Shown piece after piece: positions 1 through 6,023 of a stretch of DNA of 7,559 bases. The first letter of the stretch is position 1, and each line of letters begins with the position of its first letter. Made by a program: the position numbers and the translations under genes. Source of the stretch: Cyclobacteriaceae bacterium (GTDB lineage Bacteria > Bacteroidota > Bacteroidia > Cytophagales > Cyclobacteriaceae); the NCBI GenBank assembly GCA_025363495.1, contig JANYDR010000019.1:1-7559 (forward strand). Reading direction: 5' to 3'. Below the pieces are notes generated by a model. It ran no database searches and had not been told where the DNA came from. It saw nothing but the letters and a program-made list of their open reading frames with translations.

Positions 1-341
1 GTATCTTTTGTAGTGTTAAAAACAATGAAGTCAAGTTTTGAACGATAAGGAGTATAAGCAAACAACGGATCAGTTCTTTTTCCATTAAAGAACAAAGAAC
101 CTTCTAGTCCATACCCAAATCCATTGATTGGATCAGAGCTAAGATCAGGTGCACCGGTAACATAGATCCCTTCCTTTTTGTTGGCCAGATCCTCATCCGA
201 CATCCGTTTTTCATCCGCGATTCGGAATGGCAATGGTAGTGGCGCTGGCAAATCTTGTTGCCCAAATCCAATTAATGGGAGGAATACTAAAATGTAAAAA
301 AAGATTGCTTTCATTGACAGTGGCGATACTCTTTTAGACAT
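1..341 (-). CDS. BamA/Omp85-like outer membrane protein, N-terminal fragment (DUF5982-type N-terminus)
   Basis: Reading the minus strand from an ATG at 341 gives 113 codons open to the window edge, so only the N-terminus is present. A second in-frame ATG at 314 begins MKAIFFYILVFLPLIGFGQQ, a compact signal peptide and an equally likely start; the longer form adds a nine-residue basic leader (MSKRVSPLS). The mature part contains SDEDLANKKEGIYVTGAP, then DPINGFGYG, NGKRTDPLFAYTPY and a final FNTT. I recognise this pattern from the conserved N-terminal region (DUF5982-type) of Bacteroidota surface-antigen/Omp85 barrel proteins. The family consists of beta-barrel proteins of the outer membrane, some of which assemble or export other proteins; this member's role is unknown. 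The barrel lies outside the window. It is divergent from the response-regulator gene and shares its 251-bp spacer, so the two may be co-regulated. Confidence 0.72.
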   Translation of the reverse strand, partial: MSKRVSPLSMKAIFFYILVFLPLIGFGQQDLPAPLPLPFRIADEKRMSDEDLANKKEGIYVTGAPDLSSDPINGFGYGLEGSLFFNGKRTDPLFAYTPYRSKLDFIVFNTTKD

Positions 342-361
342 TTGCTTGAAATTTATTATTG

Positions 362-380
362 AATTCTGAAGAAAAACTAA
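362..380 (+). repeat. Direct repeat, copy 1 (AATTCTGAAGAAAAACTAA)
   Basis: Nineteen bases that recur at 503-521 with one mismatch (G at 368 becomes A at 509). This copy ends 21 bp upstream of the outer-membrane gene's ATG at 341 and overlaps that gene's weak -7-like box. The similarity stops abruptly on both sides. It may be a protein-binding site shared by the two divergent genes. Confidence 0.55.
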
Positions 381-458
381 ATTATATGTAGCAGCTGATC
401 CATTTAATTATTTTGATTTCCGCAAACCAGATTTGCCATTAGACAAATGAGTAGGCAT

Positions 459-481
459 AATTATTCCCTGAGAGAATAATT
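459..481. promoter_or_regulatory. Inverted repeat, candidate operator
   Basis: Perfect 8-bp arms, AATTATTC at 459-466 and GAATAATT at 474-481, flank a 7-base centre (CCTGAGA). The dyad lies roughly midway between the two divergent starts. The stem is AT-rich and no T-run follows, so a terminator is unlikely; a binding site for a dimeric regulator fits better. No binding protein can be named from the sequence. Confidence 0.45.
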
Positions 482-502
482 TCAATTTGAAAGATTAATC
501 TT

Positions 503-521
503 AATTCTAAAGAAAAACTAA
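503..521 (+). repeat. Direct repeat, copy 2 (AATTCTAAAGAAAAACTAA)
   Basis: This copy matches 362-380 at 18 of 19 positions in the same orientation, 141 bp downstream. It lies about 50-65 bp upstream of the -7 box of the response-regulator gene, a normal place for an activator or autoregulatory site. Its function is inferred from position only. Confidence 0.55.
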
Positions 522-567
522 TGGAATTTATTAATGGCATTAGTCTGCAGTTAACTGTCGTTTAATT

Positions 568-575
568 TACCTTTG
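568..575 (+). promoter_or_regulatory. Bacteroidota -7 box (TACCTTTG) of the two-component operon
   Basis: TACCTTTG matches the Bacteroidota sigma-A -7 consensus TAnnTTTG exactly. No good TTTG-like -33 box stands 17-20 bp upstream. A start site a few bases past the box would fall near 581-584, only about ten bases before the GTG at 593, giving a very short leader. The weak -33 is compatible with activator dependence. Confidence 0.55.
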
Positions 576-592
576 ACTCGAATCAATCGATT

Positions 593-1270
593 GTGAAGAT
601 CCTTATTGTTGAAGATGAGATAGACCTGCTGACAAGTCTGATAGCTTTTTCTGAAAAAGAGAACTATCATACTGATACAGCTAAAACCTATTCAGAGGCA
701 TCTGAAAGGATTTCGCTATATAATTATGATTGTATTCTGCTTGATATAAATCTACCAGATGGAAATGGGTTGCAGCTTCTCGAACATCTAAAAGAAATAA
801 ACAAATCTGATGGTGTAATTATCATTTCCGCGCGTCATTCGCTGGATGATAAGATCAAAGGTCTTAACCTTGGCGCAGATGATTACCTGACCAAGCCATT
901 TCACTTCTCAGAATTAAATGCAAGAATCCAGGCGGTTATCCGGAGAAAAAAATTCGATGCACCCAACATCGTCTCATTTTCAGATGTTACAATTGATCTC
1001 AATTCGCATTCCGTCAGAGTAAGGGAAAACCTCATCAATCTAACAAAGAAAGAATTTGATATCCTGCAGCATTTGGTTGCCAATAAGAACCGGGTGGTTT
1101 CAAAAACCTCCCTCGCAGAATACATTTGGGGAGACCATGTTGATAATGCAGCTTCATTTGATTTCCTCTTCGTGCATTTAAAAAACCTCAAGAAAAAATT
1201 AAAACAAAGTCAGGCTTCCATTGAGATTAAAAATATTTATGGCGTCGGATACCAGATAATTCCGCTATGA
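593..1270 (+). CDS. OmpR/PhoB-family DNA-binding response regulator
   Basis: This 225-residue protein is full length for the family. The receiver domain (about 1-115) starts MKILIVEDE with acidic-pocket residues E7/D8, phospho-acceptor D51 in LLDINLPDGNG, the conserved hydroxyl residue S79 in IIISAR, aromatic Y98 in GADDYLTKPF and conserved K101. The C-terminal winged helix (about 128-225) shows LTKKEFDILQHL, the recognition-helix region VHLKNLKKKL and the terminal hairpin motif GVGYQI. The start must be GTG at 593: in this frame a TAA stands at 563-565 with no ATG between, and the receiver begins at once. No Shine-Dalgarno sequence is present. It overlaps the kinase gene by 4 nt (ATGA), implying translational coupling. 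Phosphorylated by that kinase, it should act as a transcription factor, probably on its own spacer and perhaps on the PepSY gene. Regulon unknown. Confidence 0.95.
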   Translation: MKILIVEDEIDLLTSLIAFSEKENYHTDTAKTYSEASERISLYNYDCILLDINLPDGNGLQLLEHLKEINKSDGVIIISARHSLDDKIKGLNLGADDYLTKPFHFSELNARIQAVIRRKKFDAPNIVSFSDVTIDLNSHSVRVRENLINLTKKEFDILQHLVANKNRVVSKTSLAEYIWGDHVDNAASFDFLFVHLKNLKKKLKQSQASIEIKNIYGVGYQIIPL

Positions 1271-2547
1271 AGTCAATCAAACTTCTTACCCTTACTTCAA
1301 GGTGGTATCTGCTAATTTTTCTGGCATTAACTCTATTCTTTTTCGCTGCATTCTTTGTATCGATCCAACGTGAAGTTCGACACAGCACCAACGAAATCCT
1401 CCACAATCGTAAGGCCCACATTCTTGAAAAATTTGGAAAGAGTGATGGAACGCTACCCTCTGAAAACTTTGGCTATTCTGATTTCCAGATGACCTTGCTA
1501 ACCGGCAATCCATCTCGGGCAGATCGCTACATTGATACTCTGATATTTGAAACTGTTGATCAGCATTTGGACGAATTTAGAAAGCTCAACTCTATCGTCC
1601 AGGTCAATGGAAAGTCTTATCTGCTAGAAATTATCATCGCAAAACTTGAAACGCATGAAATTGTAGAAAGTGTCGCCAAATCATTGATAGTCGTTTTCAT
1701 AATCATGACTGCCATATTTTACTTCTCACTGCGCTACTTTTCAAGAAAACTGTGGGCTCCGTTTTACAATACTCTTCAACAACTAAATGCTTTTGAGGTC
1801 GACCAGTCAAAAGAACTCGAACTTACCCCTGGAAGAATTGAAGAGTTTGTTGCACTTGACAAATCGATAAAAGATCTAACAGAACGAACTCAAAAGACTT
1901 TTATTAACCAGAAACAGTTTATTGAAAATGCTTCTCATGAAATGCAAACACCATTGGCCATCACGCAATCCAAGCTTGAGCTATTGATTGGAGATCCCAA
2001 CCTTACGCAACACCAATCAGAAATAGTGCAGACACTGATTAATTCAACACAACGGCTTGCGAGGCTTAACAAAACCCTTTTACTTCTTTCAAAGATCGAA
2101 AATCAACAATTCCTGGAAAAGGAAAACGTCAATCTAAAAGTATTGGTTACTGAGATACTCTCCTATTTTGAAGAGCAGCAGGAAAATTTAAAAATCAAGG
2201 TAACGCGCGAAGAAAGTAATGAGGTTTCTGTAGTTGCCAACAGGGTACTGGTAGATCTGTTATTAACTAATCTTATTAAAAACGCATTTTTCCATAATCA
2301 GAATAACGGAAACGTCCATATTAAATTGTCAGATAATCGTTTTTCAATCTCTAACACTTCCTCCATCGAGGCTATTCCGGCAGAAAAAATATTTCAACGA
2401 TTCTTCAAGCAGTCAACCAATAAAGACAGTTGGGGACTTGGACTAGCTATTGTTAAGAAGATATGCGATCTTAATCAATGGGGAATTTCATACTCAAAAA
2501 ATGAGGGATTGCACTCATTCGTCGTTGTCTTCTCCGAAAAGAATTAA
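1267..2547 (+). CDS. Membrane sensor histidine kinase, partner of the upstream regulator
   Basis: The 426-residue protein has a first membrane segment (about 13-33, rich in Leu and Phe), a short periplasmic sensor (about 34-137) without recognisable domain, and a second membrane segment (about 138-157). The dimerisation/phospho-transfer domain follows, with H-box ASHEMQTPLA (phospho-acceptor H224), and then the ATPase domain: N-box NLIKNA (key N339), F-box IFQRFFK (375-381) and G2 box WGLGLAIVKKI (389-399). The G1 position reads FSISNTSS (359-366), where canonical kinases have DxGxG; this Asn-type version occurs in other Bacteroidota kinases, so activity is likely but adenine contacts may differ. 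The linker between TM2 and the H-box is about 60 residues, enough for a HAMP-like region, but I cannot confirm one. It is translated from the ATGA overlap with the regulator gene. Ligand unknown. Confidence 0.93.
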   Translation: MKSIKLLTLTSRWYLLIFLALTLFFFAAFFVSIQREVRHSTNEILHNRKAHILEKFGKSDGTLPSENFGYSDFQMTLLTGNPSRADRYIDTLIFETVDQHLDEFRKLNSIVQVNGKSYLLEIIIAKLETHEIVESVAKSLIVVFIIMTAIFYFSLRYFSRKLWAPFYNTLQQLNAFEVDQSKELELTPGRIEEFVALDKSIKDLTERTQKTFINQKQFIENASHEMQTPLAITQSKLELLIGDPNLTQHQSEIVQTLINSTQRLARLNKTLLLLSKIENQQFLEKENVNLKVLVTEILSYFEEQQENLKIKVTREESNEVSVVANRVLVDLLLTNLIKNAFFHNQNNGNVHIKLSDNRFSISNTSSIEAIPAEKIFQRFFKQSTNKDSWGLGLAIVKKICDLNQWGISYSKNEGLHSFVVVFSEKN

Positions 2548-2553
2548 TTCTTT
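2538..2553. promoter_or_regulatory. 16-bp perfect palindrome upstream of the PepSY gene
   Basis: AAAGAATTAATTCTTT is fully self-complementary. It spans the last two codons and stop of the kinase gene and ends 23 bp before the -7 box at 2577, the position of an upstream regulator site. Its TTAATTCT core also occurs at 501-508 in the divergent spacer. An AT-rich palindrome can arise by chance, and six of its bases are coding; no T-run makes it a clear terminator. Confidence 0.4.
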
Positions 2554-2576
2554 CATATTCCTTTAGTATCAGTATA

Positions 2577-2584
2577 TAGTTTTG
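2577..2584 (+). promoter_or_regulatory. -7 box (TAGTTTTG) of the PepSY gene
   Basis: TAGTTTTG matches TAnnTTTG exactly and ends 23 bp before the ATG at 2608. No convincing -33 box is visible around 2553-2560. Its presence suggests that the PepSY gene can be transcribed separately from the regulator-kinase operon, although read-through over the 60-bp gap is also possible. Confidence 0.5.
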
Positions 2585-2607
2585 ACGCATCAATAAATTA
2601 AAACCGC

Positions 2608-3072
2608 ATGAAAAACTTACTGCTTGTTTTCATATTCTGCCTTTCGCGTGGAATAACCAACGCTCAAAAATTAACTATTCAGGAAGTACCGACGGCTGTC
2701 AAGTCTTCATTCACGAAATCATTCCCAAAAGCAACAAATATTAATTGGTCTAAAGAAGGGACCAATGAATACGAAGCGGAGTTCAGGATTAATAAGATTT
2801 CAATGGCCTCTAATTTTGATAAGGAGGGCAAATGGCTTGTAACCGAAACTGAAATAAAAATCGCCGAGTTGCCAAAAACAGTTCAATCAGCCATTGCTAC
2901 TCGATTTCCAGGTTATAAAATTGAAGAAGCTGAAAAAGCAGAGACTGCTGGAAAAGAAATTTTCTATGAGGTGAAATTAGAAAAAGGAGAATCAAATCTT
3001 GAAGTACAATTCTCGTCAGAGGGAAAGATTTTGAAAAAAGAGGAGAAGAAGGAAACCGACAAAAACGATTAA
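2608..3072 (+). CDS. Secreted PepSY-like domain protein (two tandem repeats)
   Basis: This 154-residue protein starts with a signal peptide (MKNLLLVFIFCLSRGITNAQ, cleavage near A19) and contains two similar units. Unit 1 (about 27-83) starts VPTAVKSSFTKSFPKA and has YEAEFRINK, then a FDKEGKWL turn. Unit 2 (about 88-143) starts LPKTVQSAIATRFPGY and has YEVKLEKGE, then FSSEGKIL. The pattern 'P..V...F...FP......W......Y.v.f......a.FD..GkwL' is that of the PepSY-like (BLIP-like fold, DUF2874-type) periplasmic proteins of Bacteroidota. The tail is highly charged (KKEEKKETDKND). No catalytic residues are evident; a binding or inhibitory role is usual speculation for this fold. Its position directly after a regulator-kinase pair is common in the phylum and suggests a regulon member or modulator of the sensor. 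Being soluble and probably periplasmic is inferred from the signal peptide and lack of lipobox. Confidence 0.85.
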   Translation: MKNLLLVFIFCLSRGITNAQKLTIQEVPTAVKSSFTKSFPKATNINWSKEGTNEYEAEFRINKISMASNFDKEGKWLVTETEIKIAELPKTVQSAIATRFPGYKIEEAEKAETAGKEIFYEVKLEKGESNLEVQFSSEGKILKKEEKKETDKND

Positions 3073-3123
3073 TCTATTGCGATTGCCGGATGAGTCAGAA
3101 TGTCCTTAACGTCAATGAAAAGA

Positions 3124-3192
3124 TTTAAACACATAGGCACATAGATCACCTAGGGTTGAATTTTTGCGCTTCTATGTTTCTATGTGGTTAAA
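3124..3192. repeat. CACATAG inverted repeat, REP-like element and possible bidirectional terminator
   Basis: Arms of 22 nt at 3124-3145 and 3171-3192 pair at 19 of 22 positions around a 25-nt loop that includes CCTAGG. Each arm carries the unit ACATAG twice (for example CACATAGGCACATAG), so the element is a repeat within a repeat. I recall similar ACATAG-rich hairpins from intergenic regions of other Bacteroidota, which suggests a dispersed family, but copies elsewhere in this genome cannot be seen. It sits between convergent genes, where a hairpin could stop transcription from both sides; the minus-strand exit has only a short T-rich stretch (TCTTTT), so terminator strength is uncertain. Confidence 0.65.
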
Positions 3193-3222
3193 ATATTTCC
3201 ACGGCCTTTTTTTGATACCTTT

Positions 3223-4578
3223 CTAACGCACTGGCACCGGTAAAATAACCTGACTCAAATGCCCGTTCTCTCCCACCGCCTGCACTCCAAAAAAATAATT
3301 ATCCTTTGAATACGGTAACTCGGCCTTCAAATCAGTTACAAAAATCCTCTTCTCCCAAAATGGCTGATAGGTCTCACGCAGAAGAACATTATAACCTTTT
3401 GGCTTCGGTCCAACTTTAGGAGCTTCCCACGATAAGTAAGTTATATTATCAAGGTTGACTTTCATTTTAAAACCTTCAGGTGATGCAGGAGCTTTTGCCA
3501 ATGATGCAATCGCTGCAAGATTTAACCTACCAACATTGGCCGCATATTTATAATCAACATGCTGAGGAAGATCTCCGTAAGCAATATCATTCTCTGTTCT
3601 CAACGTCTGATGCTGTTGAGTATAATTCTCATTGAACTCGGTAAACCGAACGGCAATAAAATCATTTTGTAAAAACGGCGTATGATCACCGCCGCGAAGA
3701 AACCTGTCGGGACGCATATTAATGGTAGCCGTGAATCCCTTTGCATAAGGCTCAGCCACGTCTTTTATATAACGCGCAAGTTGACGTGACGGACTATCAT
3801 TCTCTGCACGCAATGACTCCCTTGTTTTCTTTTCATCATCGGTTTCCACCGCTGGAATCATTTCACTAAAAATCCTCACAGTTTTGTCATTCTTATCTCC
3901 TGTCTCACTAGCAACTGAATTTCCGACGATATCATCATTGAGCATGGCAATAAGATTAACATTTGCACCCCTCATTTTCTCCGCCAAACAACGGGCACCC
4001 AGCAAACCTTGTTCCTCCCCTTGCACTGCCATAAAAATAATCGTACATGGAAATTTTCTCTTTGACATTACTCTCGCAAGTTCCAGCACTACGGCAACTC
4101 CGGAAGCGTCATCATTCGCACCGGGTGCCTGACCTACACTGTCCATCGCATCGGTATTGCGGGAATCAAGGTGACCGCTTACCAGTAATATGCGATTATC
4201 ATCGGGATCAGTCCCCTTTAGCGTAGCCAAAACATTTTTCATAATCACACGTCGCGGAACCCTTGGATTTTTAGGACCTGGCAGAATCTCACATGGGTCA
4301 AGCTGGACGGTCATGTTCGCACCTGATTGTTTTCTGAATTGAATAAACTTGCCTGCTACCCATCTTCGTGCGGCTCCAATGCCAGAAGTTTTACTGATTG
4401 TGTCACTGAGAGAATGACGTGTACCAAAACTCACCATCTTCGCAATGTGAGATTTGATACTGTCAGATGAAATCTCATTCACCATCGCGGTTATCTCAGG
4501 ATCCAATTTGTTTTGCGAATAGGCAATGGAGCAAATAAAAAGCAAAACCAAACCCAAATTATATTTCATAGGAATCAT
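3223..4578 (-). CDS. Secreted M28-family zinc peptidase with C-terminal Fn3-like domain
   Basis: The 451-residue protein has a signal peptide (cleavage near YSQ, residues 20-22). ATG at 4578 gives MIPMKYN; the in-frame ATG at 4569 (MKYNLGLV) gives a more typical signal peptide and may be the real start. The M28 di-zinc residues are in order: H136 in SGHLDS, D156 in GANDDASG, catalytic E188 and ligand E189 in QGEEQGLLG, D216 in NDDIVG, and H323 in QQHQTLRTEND; GGDHTPF (296-302) is the substrate-side motif. Family members are aminopeptidases or carboxypeptidases that hydrolyse peptide or related amide bonds; specificity is not readable here. Between D216 and GGDH lies a charged stretch rich in Lys, Asp and Glu (about 224-262). 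Residues about 365-451 resemble a fibronectin-III domain (LSWEAPKVGP, then KGYNVLLR and YFFGVQAVGENG). It is the last gene of the probable three-gene operon. Confidence 0.92.
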   Translation of the reverse strand: MIPMKYNLGLVLLFICSIAYSQNKLDPEITAMVNEISSDSIKSHIAKMVSFGTRHSLSDTISKTSGIGAARRWVAGKFIQFRKQSGANMTVQLDPCEILPGPKNPRVPRRVIMKNVLATLKGTDPDDNRILLVSGHLDSRNTDAMDSVGQAPGANDDASGVAVVLELARVMSKRKFPCTIIFMAVQGEEQGLLGARCLAEKMRGANVNLIAMLNDDIVGNSVASETGDKNDKTVRIFSEMIPAVETDDEKKTRESLRAENDSPSRQLARYIKDVAEPYAKGFTATINMRPDRFLRGGDHTPFLQNDFIAVRFTEFNENYTQQHQTLRTENDIAYGDLPQHVDYKYAANVGRLNLAAIASLAKAPASPEGFKMKVNLDNITYLSWEAPKVGPKPKGYNVLLRETYQPFWEKRIFVTDLKAELPYSKDNYFFGVQAVGENGHLSQVILPVPVR

Positions 4579-4599
4579 TTATAACCTTGGACACATCAG

Positions 4600-4634
4600 C
4601 TTTCAACTTTCAAATTTTCCACTTTCCAGTTTCA
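4600..4634. repeat. Degenerate heptanucleotide tandem repeat in the 58-bp gap
   Basis: Five consecutive 7-mers fit one pattern: CTTTCAA, CTTTCAA, ATTTTCC, ACTTTCC, AGTTTCA, each with a TTTC core at the same phase. On the transcribed (minus) strand this reads as GAAA-rich repeats such as TTGAAAGTTGAAAG. It fills most of the gap between the amidohydrolase stop and the M28 start. Similar heptamer spacers are familiar from Bacteroidota intergenic DNA. It could be slippage-prone filler that changes gene spacing; no promoter box was found in it. Confidence 0.55.
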
Positions 4635-4636
4635 TC

Positions 4637-6001
4637 CTACCTCTTCTCCAACTTCTTCAACTCCCCAGCGATATACCCCTTCGACATCCACTGACTTCCC
4701 AACATCACTCCTTCAATCTTTGTCGTCTGTTGAATGTCTTCCAACGGATTGCCATTAAGTAACACCAAATCCGAAACATTACCCGTCTTAACCGTTCCCC
4801 AGTCCGGATGATTAAAGAACGTGGCAACATTCACAGTGCCTGAACGCAACGCTTCATACGGAGTAAGTCCTGCATCTACTAAATATTTAAGTTCATGATG
4901 AATTGAAAAACCGGGAACATTAAATACTTGCGGAGCATCAGATCCTAGCAATAATCCTACTCCATTCTTCTGACATTCATAGATCAGTTTCCTTCTAAGC
5001 TTGACAAAATTTACCGCGTCCGCTTCATTATATCCCGGTGTCTCTAATTGTCTTTTCTTATTCTCTGACCAGCTATCAAGCGTTTTTGTATCCATGTAGA
5101 TCATCTCCGGCGCATTTCTCAACTGCTCTACGCTTTTATCTGGTGCAATCCACCGCTCTGCGAGACACTGAGTCGGTACTACCCAGATATGATGATCACG
5201 AAGGGCAGTCATCAACGTTGGAATTTTGGCTTCGTCAACTTTCTTCGAAGCAAACAATCCAAAGAAACCAATCTCTTGCTCCGTCATTGATTCAATCCCC
5301 GGAACCATTCCTTCGATAAATCCATCCATGTGATCGATCGATGCATACCCGGCATCAATTGCACGCCACACTCCTACCGCTAAAGACACATGCCCCGCAA
5401 AAGGAATGTTTACTTCTTTCGCTGTTTTGATGATGGCGTTAAAATTTTGAAGTGTAAGACCGGGATGAAGCTTGAGAAAGTCATATCCTATTGCCTTTTG
5501 ATCCCGCACCATTTTTTCCGCTCCCTCCGGAGTTTTTACACTCAACCCATTAAATGAAGGCCCAGAAGTATAAAAATGTGGCCCGAGTATTTCGCCACTG
5601 TTAATCTTCTTGCGCAGTTCAATGTGCTTTGGGTGTCCAAGCATGCCACGAATTGTTGTCACTCCATTGGCTGTAAATAAAGTGAGTACTTCCTTCATAG
5701 GAGCGATATCATCTACCGGAGGTACGTGGGCATGTATCTCGGCAAGACCGGGCATAAGGTATTTCCCTTTTGCATCAATGATCGTTGCATTCTTTCCAAA
5801 CTTCACTTTACCGACAGCTCCTATTGCCGTGATCTTTCCAGCCTTAACAACCACATCCTGATTTTCGATGATCCGTTCGATGTCCATCGGCACCACATTG
5901 ACCGAACGAAAAACAATTTCCTGCTGACGGGAATCAACGAGTGATTGAGAGAAGACTGTTAAGGCCGAAAGGAATAAGATAAAACAAAATAATTTTTTCA
6001 T
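4637..6001 (-). CDS. Secreted metal-dependent amidohydrolase (imidazolonepropionase/prolidase-like)
   Basis: The 454-residue protein begins with a signal peptide (MKKLFCFILFLSALTVFSQ). A small beta-domain (about 27-83 and again 403-445) encloses the TIM-barrel. Metal residues of the amidohydrolase superfamily are all present: H90 and H92 in GLAEIHAHV, K177 in DFLKLH (the lysine usually carboxylated), H204 in FAGHVSL, H224 in SIDHMDG and D355 in LLGSDAP. The end has the family signature: a Gly/Asp-rich turn, then DLVLLNGNPLEDI (411-423). Related exported enzymes cleave Xaa-Pro dipeptides or other cyclic or linear amides, so the substrate cannot be assigned. Start at 6001 gives the signal peptide directly; there is no Shine-Dalgarno sequence. 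It follows the GH116 gene after 22 bp and precedes the M28 gene by 58 bp, which supports co-transcription and shared export to the periplasm. Confidence 0.9.
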   Translation of the reverse strand: MKKLFCFILFLSALTVFSQSLVDSRQQEIVFRSVNVVPMDIERIIENQDVVVKAGKITAIGAVGKVKFGKNATIIDAKGKYLMPGLAEIHAHVPPVDDIAPMKEVLTLFTANGVTTIRGMLGHPKHIELRKKINSGEILGPHFYTSGPSFNGLSVKTPEGAEKMVRDQKAIGYDFLKLHPGLTLQNFNAIIKTAKEVNIPFAGHVSLAVGVWRAIDAGYASIDHMDGFIEGMVPGIESMTEQEIGFFGLFASKKVDEAKIPTLMTALRDHHIWVVPTQCLAERWIAPDKSVEQLRNAPEMIYMDTKTLDSWSENKKRQLETPGYNEADAVNFVKLRRKLIYECQKNGVGLLLGSDAPQVFNVPGFSIHHELKYLVDAGLTPYEALRSGTVNVATFFNHPDWGTVKTGNVSDLVLLNGNPLEDIQQTTKIEGVMLGSQWMSKGYIAGELKKLEKR

Positions 6002-6023
6002 AATTTATAGCTAGGTATTAAGA

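Larger units (their letters stand above)
342..592. promoter_or_regulatory. Divergent intergenic regulatory region
   Basis: This non-coding spacer separates the minus-strand outer-membrane gene from the plus-strand two-component operon. It holds a 19-nt direct repeat (362-380 and 503-521), an 8-bp-arm inverted repeat (459-481), two 10-bp palindromes (CAGTTAACTG at 548-557, CAATCGATTG at 584-593) and a TAnnTTTG promoter box at 568-575. On the minus strand a weaker box, TAATTTAG, can be read at about 376-383 (one mismatch to TAnnTTTG), but no -33 partner is clear. I found no small ORF with a convincing start here. Confidence 0.6.

Noticed and set aside
342..592. Riboswitch or small RNA in the divergent spacer
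   Set aside because: The stems found are short, AT-rich dyads upstream of the -7 box and so not in the transcript; the predicted leader is too short for a riboswitch.
901..1191. Minus-strand 96-codon ORF
   Set aside because: Antisense to the conserved response-regulator sequence; no signal, domain or promoter supports it.
3124..3192. CRISPR-like array from the repeated CACATAG units
   Set aside because: The units are 6-8 nt and arranged as an inverted pair, with no regular repeats of 24-47 nt and no spacers or cas genes.
3196..3213. Possible intrinsic terminator at the T-run 3207-3213
   Set aside because: Seven Ts follow GGCC, but no stem of useful length precedes them on the plus strand; the 3124-3192 hairpin is the better candidate.
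4526..4762. Plus-strand 78-codon ORF across the 58-bp gap
   Set aside because: It overlaps the ends of two well-supported minus-strand genes, and its Ser/Leu/Pro-rich translation comes from the heptamer repeat and antisense coding DNA.
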